DNA from: Rhizobium sp. LC145 | GTDB taxonomy: Bacteria; Pseudomonadota; Alphaproteobacteria; Rhizobiales; Rhizobiaceae | Length of the DNA: 64,000 nucleotides | NCBI RefSeq assembly: GCF_001005825.1 | Contig: NZ_LBHV01000007.1 | Coordinates: 62,001-126,000 of the forward strand | Direction of reading: 5' to 3' | Shown here: positions 1 through 7,881 of the stretch, piece after piece | Layout: each line of letters begins with the position of its first letter | How positions within the stretch are numbered: the first letter of the stretch is position 1 | Translations under genes and position numbers: made by a program | Notes under the pieces: model-generated | The model's input: the letters and a program-made list of their open reading frames with translations, nothing else | Database searches by the model: none | What the model was told of the DNA's origin: nothing

Positions 1-812
1 ACGCCAAGCGCACGATCGCCATCCTCATGCTCTTCACCGGCCTCTCGGTCACCATCTTCTGGCCGCTCTTGAGCCTGCTCAACGAGCTGATCGGCTGGCG
101 CTTCACCTTTGCCGCCTGCGCAGCCATTCAACTGTTCGTATGCCTGCCGCTCTATCTCTTCGCCTTGCCGAAGCCGATCGCGCGCCAGGAACAAGGTGCG
201 AGCGCCGATCTCGCGCCCGTGGAACTCTCGGCCGCCGAACGTAGGAAAGCCTTCCTGCTCGTCGCGGCCACCACCACCATCGCCTCCTTCGTCACCTTCG
301 GCCTCGCGCCCTCTCTCCTCGAACTGCTCCGCCAGTCAGGCGCAACGCCCGAATTCGCGCTGCAGCTCGCCGCGGCGCGCGGCGTCATCGGCATATCGGC
401 GCGCGGCGTCGACATGCTGCTCGGCCGGCGCGGCAATCCGCTGCTGACCTCGATCGCCGGCACCGGCATGATACTGCTCGGCTTCACCTGCCTTCTGGGC
501 CTGCCGCCTTCGACCGCCAGCCTCTGCGCCTTCATACTCTTCTACGGCTTTGGTTCCGGCGTGCTCGCCGTCGCCCGTGCGCTTCTGCCGCTCGCACTCT
601 TTTCGCCTCGGGAATACGGGCTGCAGGCAGCCCGCCTCTCGCTGCCGCAAAATCTCGCCAATGCGGCGGCCCCCGTGGTCTTCACGGCCCTCCTCGACCG
701 CGCCGGCTATCAGGTGGCCATCGTCTTCGCGATAGCGCTAGCGCTCGTCGCCCTTGCGGCAATCATGATGCTGATCGGCCTGGTGCGGAAGGCACATACA
801 AAAGCCTCATGA
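1..812 (+). CDS. MFS transporter, 3' portion (5' end outside window)
   Basis: The reading frame is open from the first bases of the window (frame starting at base 3) to the TGA at 810-812, so the true start lies upstream. The visible part is strongly hydrophobic, with at least seven membrane-length segments and short charged loops, as in the C-terminal two thirds of a 12-helix major facilitator permease. A mid-protein cytoplasmic loop (around residues 60-80 from the first Met at 27) separates the two halves. Substrate cannot be told. Its stop codon overlaps the stop of the convergent DUF3168 gene by 6 bp, so it directly abuts and terminates the phage-like cluster on the other strand. Confidence 0.8.
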   Translation, partial: AKRTIAILMLFTGLSVTIFWPLLSLLNELIGWRFTFAACAAIQLFVCLPLYLFALPKPIARQEQGASADLAPVELSAAERRKAFLLVAATTTIASFVTFGLAPSLLELLRQSGATPEFALQLAAARGVIGISARGVDMLLGRRGNPLLTSIAGTGMILLGFTCLLGLPPSTASLCAFILFYGFGSGVLAVARALLPLALFSPREYGLQAARLSLPQNLANAAAPVVFTALLDRAGYQVAIVFAIALALVALAAIMMLIGLVRKAHTKAS

Positions 813-1214
813 CGCCGGTTCCGTCACCGCGCGGAAGCGGACTTCAGCGCAAAACAGCTTCGACTTAGACTCACGCCGTATGCGCAGATCCCGGTGCCTC
901 AGACTAACGAGAACCGCACCATCGAGCCGCAATGCCGCATCGTCGAGCAGCGCACACACCCGTCCGGCGATCTCCACCGCCTCCTTGCGGCCCTCTGCGC
1001 CGGACCAGATCTCCAGCGTCAGCAGATGTTCCTCCGCCTCTTCCGTGGAGGTCGAATAGTTCCTCGTCTCCATCTCCCCGAAGACGATGCAGGGCATGTG
1101 GGCGCGCGCAAGCCAGCGGTCGCGAATACCATCCCGCCCCACGAGGCCGGTAAGCACCGCATCGCCGGATAACCTCGCATGGATTGCCGCGAGCAGCGCA
1201 TTCGCAGCCGTCAT
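807..1214 (-). CDS. DUF3168 family protein (GTA/phage tail-completion type)
   Basis: This 135-aa protein starts MTAANALLAAIHARL and has the DUF3168 pattern: an N-terminal helix, a GRDGIRDRW stretch, then beta-rich sequence ending SLRHRDLRIRRES...AEVRFRAVTEP. In HK97-like phages and alphaproteobacterial GTAs this gene sits just after the head-closure gene and acts at the head-tail junction. The ATG at 1214 was chosen because it overlaps the upstream stop (ATGA) and has a GAGGACGG Shine-Dalgarno. A longer open frame to 1427 only reads through the neighbour. It is the last gene of the cluster; the major tail protein expected next is missing. Confidence 0.85.
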   Translation of the reverse strand: MTAANALLAAIHARLSGDAVLTGLVGRDGIRDRWLARAHMPCIVFGEMETRNYSTSTEEAEEHLLTLEIWSGAEGRKEAVEIAGRVCALLDDAALRLDGAVLVSLRHRDLRIRRESKSKLFCAEVRFRAVTEPAS

Positions 1215-1546
1215 CGGCCGTCCTCCTCGCACTGGCAGACGAGATAACGCCGCGTCTCGTCCGGATCGCGCACGAGCTTCACCACGAAGGTCCGCGCACC
1301 TTTGCGGAACCGCATCCCGGCCTGCACGTCCTCGCGAAAGCGGACCCAGATGCGGTGGCTCACCGTGCCGGTCTCCGCCACCGCCTCCTCCCTCACCACA
1401 TGCGAAACCGGCTCGATGCGCGCCCACATGGAAGCGAGCACTTCCCAGCCTGTCACCGCGCCGCCCTGGCCATCCGGCGCCGCACTCGGCGCCTCCAGGT
1501 CCAGCCGCGCGGTCATCTGCCCCGGATCGAAGAAGACGATCGCCAT
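1211..1546 (-). CDS. Phage head closure / head-tail adaptor protein
   Basis: This 111-aa protein belongs to the head-tail joining family (SPP1 gp16/HK97 gp7-like). It begins with the typical FDPGQMTARLDLEAP segment, followed by GWEVLASMWARIEPVS and a C-terminal YLVCQCEE. Family members seal the connector after DNA packaging and provide the docking face for the tail. It overlaps the next gene by 4 bp and lies 2 bp after the connector gene, so the three are almost certainly co-translated. Length is normal for the family. Confidence 0.85.
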   Translation of the reverse strand: MAIVFFDPGQMTARLDLEAPSAAPDGQGGAVTGWEVLASMWARIEPVSHVVREEAVAETGTVSHRIWVRFREDVQAGMRFRKGARTFVVKLVRDPDETRRYLVCQCEEDGR

Positions 1547-1548
1547 GG

Positions 1549-2118
1549 TCAGAGCCTCCGCATCCGGAACGGCCCGATCAGACGCTCATATCCATCCGGA
1601 ATGCCGGCCGGCTGCTGGTCGGGCGAGATCGCCCCCCGGAACGCGAACATGTGGCCGATATGGATCGACATCGCCCGCTTCAGCGTGTCGGGCACGTCCG
1701 CGCCCGCCTCTCCGAAGCCGGCGGAAAAATCGATCTCGATGCCGTTCGCCGCGTGTCCGAGTTCAAGCCTCTCACGTAGCCAGAGCCGTGCCGGGCGGCC
1801 CACGCCGTCCAGAAGGTGATCTTCAAGCGGAACTTCAGAAGCAGTGCCGTCCGCGTCATAAACCGTAATCTTCTGAATCTCTTGCACCGGCGATTTCAGA
1901 ATTCGAATCACGCCGTCGCGGGGCCAGCGATCGAGATAGAGCCGCCAGCCCTGCGCAATCAGGCAAAGCCCGGTCTCGCGCTCCAGGTGCTGACGCGCCG
2001 TTCGGATCAGCGACAGAATAAGCGCATCCTCCTCGCCGCTGTCGAGGCGCAAATGCGCCTTCACCTCGGCAAGCGTCAGCGGCTCCGCGGTGGGCGGATG
2101 GATCAGGGCGTAGGTCAT
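1549..2118 (-). CDS. Head-tail connector protein (gp6-like, phiE125 gp8 type)
   Basis: This 189-aa protein has the connector signature near its N-terminus: PLTLAEVKAHLRLDSGEEDALI followed by SLIRTARQHLERETG. It continues through a WPRDG...ILKSPVQEI stretch to the helical C-terminus DTLKRAMSIHIGHMF. In related phages and GTAs it forms the ring below the portal. It is separated from the capsid gene upstream by a 123-bp spacer that holds an imperfect inverted repeat (2134-2230), an interruption not expected in a compact morphogenetic operon. Confidence 0.85.
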   Translation of the reverse strand: MTYALIHPPTAEPLTLAEVKAHLRLDSGEEDALILSLIRTARQHLERETGLCLIAQGWRLYLDRWPRDGVIRILKSPVQEIQKITVYDADGTASEVPLEDHLLDGVGRPARLWLRERLELGHAANGIEIDFSAGFGEAGADVPDTLKRAMSIHIGHMFAFRGAISPDQQPAGIPDGYERLIGPFRMRRL

Positions 2119-2133
2119 GAGGGTCCTTCGGAA

Positions 2134-2230
2134 GCGAATAGCGAATAGGAATTGGCGAATAGATGGAGAGCCGACGAAACAGGGCAGCCAATGGCCGCCC
2201 TCTATTCGCTATTCGCGACTCCCTATTCGC
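2134..2230. repeat. Inverted GCGAATA-array element A
   Basis: Left arm 2134-2163 contains three GCGAATAg units. Right arm 2201-2230 contains the complementary CTATTCGC units. The arms pair imperfectly over about 30 nt around a 37-nt loop. It lies between the connector and capsid genes. A second copy with the same heptad is at 6617-6735, so this is a dispersed element rather than chance. Confidence 0.7.
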
Positions 2231-2241
2231 TTTTGCGAGCA

Positions 2242-3495
2242 TCAATTCGCCGCGAACTTCACCAGCTTGATCGCCTCGAAATTCTGCACCCCGCCGCCCA
2301 CGCGCTTGGTCGTGTAGAAGAGCACGTAGGGCTTGGCGGAATAGGGGTCGCGCAGGATGCGCACGCCCGCCCGGTCGACGACGAGATAGCCGGCGCGGAA
2401 GTCGCCGAAGGCGATCGAGAAGGCGTCCGCCCCCACATCCGGCATCTCCTCGGCTTCCGCGATCGGAAAGCCCATCAGCGAGGCCGGCTGGCCTGCCGCT
2501 GCCGGCGGGCGCCAGAGATAGTTGCCGTCGGCATCCTTGAACTTGCGGATGTCGGCTTGCGTCCTACGGTTCATCATGAAGGTGCCGTTCTGGCGATGCC
2601 CGGCCTTCAGCGAATAGACAGCGTCGATCAGCGTATCGGAAGGGCCGTTCGCCGCCCAGTCGCCCGCTCGTCCCGTCGCCACATAGCCGAGGCTGCCCCA
2701 GGCCCAGACCTCTTCGGCCACCGTGGGATAGGAGAGAAAGCCGCGCGGCTTGTTCACGCCGTCACCGCGGATGAAGGCATCGCCCTCCTGCTCGGCGAAG
2801 ACGATGTCCACCTCGCCGGCGATCCAGGCCTCGATGTCAACCGCCGCATCGTCCAGCAGGCTCTGGGTCGCCGCCGGCATGGCATAGAGTTCCATGGTCG
2901 GGAAGGAGAGTTCGGAAAGCTGCGGCGTGGCGGTCTGCGGGCGCGCGGCCGTTTCCGCCACCCAGCCGGTGGCAAGACCCGTCGCGGCAAACGGCTTCTT
3001 CAGCACGGCGGCGGAAACGGTCCTGACGGTCGAGAGCGCCCGCATCGGAGAGACCGCCGAGATCCGGCGGCCGATCTCGGTATCGGTTTCCGGCGGCACC
3101 AGATAGCCGCCGTCGGCGCCTGCGCCGGAAGAAAAAGCCTTGGCTTCCAGCTCGCGCAGGCCCGCTTCCTCGCCGCGCCTCACATAGGCGTCGAAGGCAG
3201 CCTTGTGCTCGGTCGCTTCCGGCGAAAACTCTCCGCCGCCACGCCCAAGCGGCGGGCGCGCCTTCTTCAGCGCGAGCTGGTCGAGCACTCTCTTCTGCTC
3301 GTCCATGGCGCGGTTGATGCGATCCATCTTGTCGCGCGTCACCACGTCGGCCGTCAGCTTCGTCTCGATCTCGTCCAGTCGGCGGTCGTTCGTGTCCTTG
3401 AACGTCTCGAAGGCTTCCATGAAATCGTCGAAGGCCGCCGTCACCGTTTCCGGCACCGCCTTCACCTCCGGCGCAATCTTCACCTGTTCCGTCAT
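2242..3495 (-). CDS. HK97-family major capsid protein
   Basis: This 417-aa protein has the expected two-part layout. A charged, coiled-coil-prone N-terminal delta domain (about residues 1-75, MTEQVKIAPEVKAVPE...DEIETKLTADV) is followed by the capsid domain, with GGYLVPPET near residue 110, the N-arm/E-loop and a C-terminal PYVLFYTTKRVGGGVQNF. HK97 capsids assemble as a prohead; the delta domain is removed by the adjacent protease. The ATG at 3495 has a Shine-Dalgarno (AAGGGAAAGAC) and overlaps the protease stop by 4 bp. Length is normal for GTA capsids. Confidence 0.92.
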   Translation of the reverse strand: MTEQVKIAPEVKAVPETVTAAFDDFMEAFETFKDTNDRRLDEIETKLTADVVTRDKMDRINRAMDEQKRVLDQLALKKARPPLGRGGGEFSPEATEHKAAFDAYVRRGEEAGLRELEAKAFSSGAGADGGYLVPPETDTEIGRRISAVSPMRALSTVRTVSAAVLKKPFAATGLATGWVAETAARPQTATPQLSELSFPTMELYAMPAATQSLLDDAAVDIEAWIAGEVDIVFAEQEGDAFIRGDGVNKPRGFLSYPTVAEEVWAWGSLGYVATGRAGDWAANGPSDTLIDAVYSLKAGHRQNGTFMMNRRTQADIRKFKDADGNYLWRPPAAAGQPASLMGFPIAEAEEMPDVGADAFSIAFGDFRAGYLVVDRAGVRILRDPYSAKPYVLFYTTKRVGGGVQNFEAIKLVKFAAN

Positions 3496-4073
3496 ATCGT
3501 CTTTCCCTTGAAGCTGGAGTTCAACATGAGTTTCGCCGCCCGGCGCACCTGGCGGACGAGCTCGGTTTCCTTGTCCCGGAAGAACCGCGCATGCTTGACG
3601 TTGGAGACCCTGGCCGAAGGCAGCATCGGAAAGGTCACCACCGAGATTTCCCATAGATCGGCTTCCAGAATGCGCCGAACACCGGTCTTGGCATCGGCCC
3701 GCGCCTTGACGGTGCGAAAGCCGATCGAAAGCCCGTCGAGCGCTCCGCTCTTCATCAGCGCGTGCACCTCGCGGGCACGGGCGACGCCTGGCGAGAGCAC
3801 CCCTTCGACATAGAGCCCGCGGGCATCCTCGCGGATCACCTTCCAGGCGCCGATCGGCTCGGCCGGATCGTGCTGGTAAAGCATCCGCACGCCCCTCGCG
3901 CCGCGCTCGACGAGCGAGTTCATGAAAGCACCGCGCTCGATCGTGTCCTTGCCGAGATCGACCTCGCCGAAGATGCTGGCATAGCCGGAAAAAGCCCCGT
4001 CGCCGGTCACGCCGGCAAGTTCGAGATTGGCGAATTTGCGCATGGCGGGACGCGGCCCGCGGTAAGCGTGCAT
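3492..4073 (-). CDS. HK97-family prohead (capsid maturation) protease
   Basis: This 193-aa serine protease of the herpesvirus-assemblin-like fold is expected to cleave the capsid delta domain. The N-terminal part holds FSGYASIFGEVDLGKDTIERGAF. The catalytic residues can be placed at H68 (LYQHDPAEPIG) and S116 (LDGLSIGFR). The start is either MHAY at 4073 or MRKF at 4043; the first is listed. It is coupled to the capsid gene by an ATGA overlap. Upstream lies a perfect 42-bp inverted repeat separating it from the DUF6107 gene. Confidence 0.9.
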   Translation of the reverse strand: MHAYRGPRPAMRKFANLELAGVTGDGAFSGYASIFGEVDLGKDTIERGAFMNSLVERGARGVRMLYQHDPAEPIGAWKVIREDARGLYVEGVLSPGVARAREVHALMKSGALDGLSIGFRTVKARADAKTGVRRILEADLWEISVVTFPMLPSARVSNVKHARFFRDKETELVRQVRRAAKLMLNSSFKGKTI

Positions 4074-4102
4074 GGGTTTCTCCTGTTATGAGATTTTCGC
4101 CA

Positions 4103-4271
4103 CCCCTCCCGGCCTGCCGGCCACCCTCCCCACAAGGGGGAGGGAGATATGCCGCACTGCCTGGCTTCCCGATTGAGGGCCGGTGGAGGAATCAATGGTC
4201 ATTTTGGAACGAGGTCCGGCCGCTTGTTTCCCTCCCCCTTGTGGGGAGGGTGGCCGGCAGGCCGGGAGGGG
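4103..4271. repeat. RIME-like palindromic repeat, perfect 42-bp inverted arms
   Basis: Left arm 4103-4144 (CCCCTCCCGGCCTGCCGG...) and right arm 4230-4271 are exact reverse complements over 42 nt, separated by about 85 nt. Each arm also contains its own hairpin (CCGGCCTGCCGG; CCCCACAAGGGGG). The architecture fits rhizobial intergenic mosaic elements. A related copy lies at 38094-38266. Here it splits two genes of the GTA-like operon. Confidence 0.85.
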
Positions 4272-4290
4272 CAATACAAGAGGCAGTTAG

Positions 4291-4608
4291 TTACCTCCGC
4301 GTTCCCCCATACCTCTCCGCCACTCGGGCAAGCGCGCCGAGCACCCACCAGGCCGAAAGGCTTGCCGCCGCCGCTCCCGTCAGCATCACCTCCGTGCCGG
4401 AAAGAGCGTCTGCGATGCCGAGCTGCTCGATGAGCCACAGTCCCGTCGGACCGCCGAAGATCAGCCCGCAGCTCATGCCCGTCATGAAGCGGCTCGCCGC
4501 CTCGCGACGGCTCTTGGGCAGGAGATAGATCAGCGAAATACCGGCTCCCGCCGTCGCACCCACGGCCTTCGCGGCCCACACGCCCGGTTCGTTGCCAAGG
4601 TCAGCCAT
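4291..4608 (-). CDS. DUF6107 family protein, small membrane protein of GTA clusters
   Basis: This 105-aa protein starts MADLGNEPGVWAAKA and has three membrane-length segments (about 14-30, 42-60, 70-92) separated by short basic loops such as PKSRREAASR. In rhizobial genomes a protein of this type lies between portal and prohead protease in the GTA-like cluster, as here; that is recalled knowledge. Function is unknown; a holin-like or spacer role is speculation. The ATG at 4608 (AACAAGAGATTAACG upstream) was chosen over an in-frame extension to 4701, which has no conserved look. Confidence 0.7.
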   Translation of the reverse strand: MADLGNEPGVWAAKAVGATAGAGISLIYLLPKSRREAASRFMTGMSCGLIFGGPTGLWLIEQLGIADALSGTEVMLTGAAAASLSAWWVLGALARVAERYGGTRR

Positions 4609-4794
4609 CGTTAATCTCTTGTTGAGGTGAAGCACATAGATCGGCGGGCACGCACGCCGCCGCAAAGCATCGGTTGAAGTCGCCGGATGCCATTTCCGCA
4701 AATCTTGCGAATCCCTTAGCGGGTTTTGTTCGGACTTTGAGTCCGGAAGTTCAGAAGTTGATTCAACGGCGCGCCAGCAAGGCCGAAGCCGCGT

Positions 4795-5100
4795 TCATTC
4801 GAAGACGTCGTCTTCGTCCTTCTCAAGATCGGCAGGTCCCTGGCGGGCGTGCATGATGGAAACAATCAGTATCCGGTCAGCCTGGAGGATATAATCCAGA
4901 TGATAGGGCGCCGATACGAAGCGGCGAATTCCTTCGGCTGGCGCAACCGCGGTTCCGACGCGAGGGTGATCGCCGATAAGCTGAATAGCTCTCCTGACCT
5001 GTTCCGAAAAGGCTACGGATGCACGTCGGCTGAACTGAGCGAGATACGCCCTTTCTCTCTCGACATAGCGTATGGCTTCTTCCGAGAGAAACACCTTCAT
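4795..5100 (-). CDS. RelE/ParE-family toxin
   Basis: This 101-aa protein has the RelE/ParE pattern: MKVFLSEEAIRYVERERAYL, a central helix SVAFSEQVRRAIQLI, then HPRVGTAVAPAEGIRRF and beta strands YHLDYILQADRILIVSIMHARQ. Family members are either ribosome-dependent mRNA endonucleases or gyrase poisons; which cannot be told. It overlaps its antitoxin by 1 bp. The pair is inserted inside the head-gene cluster between portal and DUF6107, with an AT-rich start region unlike its neighbours, suggesting an independent cargo module. Confidence 0.85.
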   Translation of the reverse strand: MKVFLSEEAIRYVERERAYLAQFSRRASVAFSEQVRRAIQLIGDHPRVGTAVAPAEGIRRFVSAPYHLDYILQADRILIVSIMHARQGPADLEKDEDDVFE

Positions 5101-5360
5101 CAGGCGGCATCCTCACGATTGAGGCGATCGAGCTCAGCTAGAAACTCGTCGGCGTCCACGGTTCGACCGGCCGCGACATCTTCCAGGCCGCGCCGGATGC
5201 TCAGCACCTCACTCCCCTCCGCCATCAGGTAATATTTCAGCGCGCGGACGATCACCCAGCTCCGGCTGCGATCCGCCGTCTCGGCGATCTTCTCGATGTC
5301 TTCCAGGATGTCGAGCGGCAGGCGAAGCGTGATCGGATCGGAAAGAACGGGCTTGGTCAT
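5100..5360 (-). CDS. Ribbon-helix-helix (CopG-like) antitoxin
   Basis: This 86-aa protein has an N-terminal RHH fold: the strand PITLRLP followed by LDILEDIEKIAETADRSRSWVIVRALKYYL. The acidic C-terminal tail (TVDADEFLAELDRLNRED) would wrap the toxin. The start at 5360 is preferred over an ATG at 5372 because GGAGG (5365-5369 region) sits at correct distance from it and the operator palindrome begins right at 5373. It is expected to bind that palindrome and autorepress the operon. Confidence 0.85.
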   Translation of the reverse strand: MTKPVLSDPITLRLPLDILEDIEKIAETADRSRSWVIVRALKYYLMAEGSEVLSIRRGLEDVAAGRTVDADEFLAELDRLNREDAA

Positions 5361-5372
5361 GGCAGCCTCCAT

Positions 5373-5393
5373 TTGTAATACGGCGTATTACAA
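5373..5393. promoter_or_regulatory. Perfect 21-bp operator palindrome of the RHH/RelE module
   Basis: Half-sites TTGTAATACG (5373-5382) and CGTATTACAA (5384-5393) are exact reverse complements around a single G at 5383. It lies 13 bp upstream of the antitoxin start in an AT-rich pocket, where an autoregulatory site is expected. The embedded TGTAATAC/GTATTACA octamers resemble known RHH target sites. Confidence 0.75.
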
Positions 5394-5414
5394 CATACAC
5401 CATATCCACCCCGA

Positions 5415-6599
5415 CTAATACCCCACCGCTTCCCGCTTCTCCTCATCCGTCAGGAATGCCGCCGTCCCCACCCGCGCCCAGAGCGCATCGCGTTCGGCGG
5501 AGAGCCCGGCCACCTTGTCGAGGTCCGGCTCCAGCCGCAGCCGCTCGCCAAAGGCCTGCGAAAGCCAGGCGGAGAAGCTTGCGGCGGTGCGGGAGATCAG
5601 CGGCAGCACGGTCAAGCGGTAGAAGGCGCGGTTCGCCTCCTGATAATTGGCATAGGTATTGTCGCCCGGAATGCCGATCAGCATCGGCGGCACGCCCAAG
5701 CCCAGCGCTATGTCACGCGCGGCGGCGTTCTTCGCCTCGATGAAGTCCATGTCCTTCGGCGAAAGCCCCATGGATTTCCAGTCGAGTCCGCCTTCGAGCA
5801 GCAGCGGCCGGCCGGCATTCACCGCGCCGGAATAGCCGGCCTCCAGCTCGTCCTTCAGCCGTTGATACTGGTCGGGCGAGAGATTGCCGCCATCCTTCGG
5901 CTGGTAGACGAGCGCACCGGAAGGCCTGGCCGAATTGTCGAGCAGCGCCTTGTTCCAGCTTGCCGCCGCATTGTGAAGATCGAGTGCTGCACCCGCGGCC
6001 GCAAGCGGCGGAAAGCCCGAATGATCGTCGAGCGGATGAAAGAGCTTGAGATGCAGCAGCGCCAGGCCCTGTCCCCCCTCGGTTGCCTCCGCCGGCAGCC
6101 GGCGCGTCACCCCGCCGGCGCGATAATCGTAGGCGACCACCCAGCCGTCGCGGCCCTCCACCAAGCTCACTCGGTCGGGGCGAAGCAGGTGCAGTTCGCG
6201 TAGCTCCCCGCCGAGCGCCAGCGGCTCGACATAGGCATTGCCGGAAAGCATCAGGTGCCCGTAGAGCGCCTCGAAGAAATCCGGTCCGCTCTGCCGGCCG
6301 TTCGGCCGCGCGAGCAGTCCGAGAGCGGGGTGCTCGGCAAGCTCGGTCGCGCCGTCATAGGCAAGCCAGGGTACCGCCGCCGCGGCCTCGGCGATCATCC
6401 GCACGGCCCGATGCGCGACCGGGTTCTTCATGAACCCGCCGCGCGAAAGCGCCGCATAGGAGCGGCCGGACCAGTGCGCCGCGCCCTCGCCGGCAACGAT
6501 CGCGAAACCGCCCGCCATCTTCGCCTCGATATGCTTTTCAGCAGGCACGCGCCGTCGTTCCGCCGTGGAGGCCCACGGCAGCCGGAATGGAGATTTCAT
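5415..6599 (-). CDS. HK97-family phage portal protein
   Basis: This 394-aa portal protein would form the dodecameric DNA entry ring at one capsid vertex. Visible family features are PVAHRAVRMIAEAAAAVPW near residue 60, HPALGLLARPNGRQSGPDFFEALYGHL, GNAYVEPL, LLRPDRVSLVEG, the mid-protein FHPLDD and the C-terminal KDMDFIEAKNAAARDIALGLGVPPMLIGIPGD, which is highly typical of portals. No frameshift is seen and the length is normal. It sits between the Dabb/endolysin genes upstream and the inserted toxin-antitoxin pair downstream. Confidence 0.93.
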   Translation of the reverse strand: MKSPFRLPWASTAERRRVPAEKHIEAKMAGGFAIVAGEGAAHWSGRSYAALSRGGFMKNPVAHRAVRMIAEAAAAVPWLAYDGATELAEHPALGLLARPNGRQSGPDFFEALYGHLMLSGNAYVEPLALGGELRELHLLRPDRVSLVEGRDGWVVAYDYRAGGVTRRLPAEATEGGQGLALLHLKLFHPLDDHSGFPPLAAAGAALDLHNAAASWNKALLDNSARPSGALVYQPKDGGNLSPDQYQRLKDELEAGYSGAVNAGRPLLLEGGLDWKSMGLSPKDMDFIEAKNAAARDIALGLGVPPMLIGIPGDNTYANYQEANRAFYRLTVLPLISRTAASFSAWLSQAFGERLRLEPDLDKVAGLSAERDALWARVGTAAFLTDEEKREAVGY

Positions 6600-6616
6600 C
6601 GGAAAATCCTTGTTGA

Positions 6617-6735
6617 AGCGAATAGGGAGTAGCGAATGGCGAATAGTTATGAGTAACGAGACAAAAGGCAGACAGTCCTCGCCTTCTATTTACTATTTAC
6701 TACTCACTATTCGCTATTCGCTATTCGCTATTCGC
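6617..6735. repeat. Inverted GCGAATA-array element B with 4x CTATTCG tandem
   Basis: Left arm (6617-6646) carries GCGAATA units with spacers. The right arm holds degenerate CTATT units and then four exact tandem CTATTCG heptamers at 6707-6734. It has the same unit and orientation as the element at 2134-2230. The element lies just upstream of the portal gene (minus strand) and downstream of the Dabb gene. Confidence 0.75.
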
Positions 6736-6744
6736 CAATAACCA

Positions 6745-7053
6745 TCAAACCGGCCGTTTCGCCGCCTTGTCCGCATCATAATCCGCCGCGATCCGCATTT
6801 CCCGGAGCGGGCGAACCCGCTCGATGGATTTCTGGTAAAGTGGATGCGCCTTGTAGGCGGCAAGCGCTGCCTCGTCGTCGAACTCGCCATAGACCACGAA
6901 ATCCACCACGTTGCCGAGCTGGTCGGTCTTCGCATTGCTGCCGATCTCCAGGAGCCGCGCATGCGGTATCTCGGTCAGCAGCGACAGGCCGGCAAGCACC
7001 GCGTCGCGGTCCTCCCGGCTCCGGGCGGTGAAGAAGACGATATGGCGGATCAT
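6745..7053 (-). CDS. Dabb family protein (stress-responsive alpha/beta barrel)
   Basis: This 102-aa protein begins MIRHIVFFTAR and has DFVVYGEFDDEAALAAYKAHPLYQ, the classic Dabb dimeric alpha+beta barrel pattern. Biochemical role is unknown; families include plant stress proteins and some polyketide cyclases. It lies between endolysin and portal genes on the same strand, a position where such a gene is not part of the canonical GTA gene set, so it may be a resident host gene carried in the cluster. Confidence 0.85.
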   Translation of the reverse strand: MIRHIVFFTARSREDRDAVLAGLSLLTEIPHARLLEIGSNAKTDQLGNVVDFVVYGEFDDEAALAAYKAHPLYQKSIERVRPLREMRIAADYDADKAAKRPV

Positions 7054-7106
7054 GTCTCACTCCGGTCTCATGCAACGCCACGCGGCTATCACATATCCGC
7101 CCGGCC

Positions 7107-7721
7107 TCAAACCCCGGCAAGCGCCCTGCAAAACGCCTTTCCATGCCCGGCCACCAGTTCTGCCCGGTCCGTGCCGTTGATGATGCGCCGCGCGCCCAGC
7201 CAGTCGGACCGGCCGGGCCCGAAATAATTGCCAAGCTTCAGGCCTGTGAATGAGCCCGCCCGCATGCCCTCGATCAGGATCGTCACCGAAATCTCCAACT
7301 CCATGGCGCGGGCCGGATCGGCCACCAGGTCCACGCCGGTCAGCTTCGACATGGCCTCGTAGTTCCGCCGGTGGGTGAGCTGCACGAGCCCCCGTCCGAG
7401 CCAGCTTTTCCCTTCCGCATCCGGCCACCAATAGGGCGTCCTCACAGAACGCAGCCGGCCGCTCGCATAGGCCTTTTCCAGCCTGGCGATCGCTGCGGCA
7501 TCGGTCCTCGCCAGCGTCTCGCGCACCGGCTGCATGGTGCCGGCGGTCTCGTGAAAGGCCGTCGCCAGCACATAGGCAAGCGCTTGCCGGTCACCCTCCG
7601 GAGCCCGTTTTTCCCAGCCGTCGAGAATCGCGCTCACCCCCTCCACCTGCTTTGCCCGCAGCCTGCCGCCGAAGATTTCGGCCCGCGCACAATCGAAGAA
7701 ATAGCGCCGGTCGACACCCAT
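7107..7721 (-). CDS. Glycoside hydrolase family 19-like endolysin
   Basis: This 204-aa protein is related to chitinase class I/GH19 lysozymes. It has a probable catalytic glutamate in TAFHETAGTM (E58) and the conserved GRGLVQLTHRRNY (109-121). The C-terminal part ends NYFGPGRSDWLGARRIINGTD, as in phage GH19 endolysins. It would cut peptidoglycan, most likely to release particles from the cell. No signal peptide is visible, so export would need a holin or another route. It lies between terL and the Dabb gene on the same strand. Confidence 0.85.
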   Translation of the reverse strand: MGVDRRYFFDCARAEIFGGRLRAKQVEGVSAILDGWEKRAPEGDRQALAYVLATAFHETAGTMQPVRETLARTDAAAIARLEKAYASGRLRSVRTPYWWPDAEGKSWLGRGLVQLTHRRNYEAMSKLTGVDLVADPARAMELEISVTILIEGMRAGSFTGLKLGNYFGPGRSDWLGARRIINGTDRAELVAGHGKAFCRALAGV

Positions 7722-7832
7722 GCCGCCCTCCCTGTCAAACGTTTCTGAGGAAATCCGAAAGTTTCAATCGGTTTAGAAAAACTAAATCGTTTTAAGCCGT
7801 TAGGCGGGTGATTTACTTTTGCGAAACCCTGT

Positions 7833-7858
7833 GGAACCAAGAGGAAGGAAGCAACGTT
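7833..7858 (+). promoter_or_regulatory. EcfG/RpoE2-type general stress promoter
   Basis: GGAAC at 7833-7837 and CGTT at 7855-7858 are separated by exactly 17 bp, matching the alphaproteobacterial general-stress ECF consensus (GGAAC-N16/17-CGTT). Transcription would start around 7865, giving a short leader with an AAAGGAGAT ribosome site (7872-7880) and the ATG at 7882. No other match of this quality was found while scanning intergenic regions by eye. Confidence 0.72.
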
Positions 7859-7881
7859 AGATGGCTCGCTGAAAGGAGATC

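Noticed and set aside
6707..6734. Four tandem CTATTCG units, considered as CRISPR
   Set aside because: Unit is 7 bp with no spacers; no cas genes. Treated as a short tandem array.
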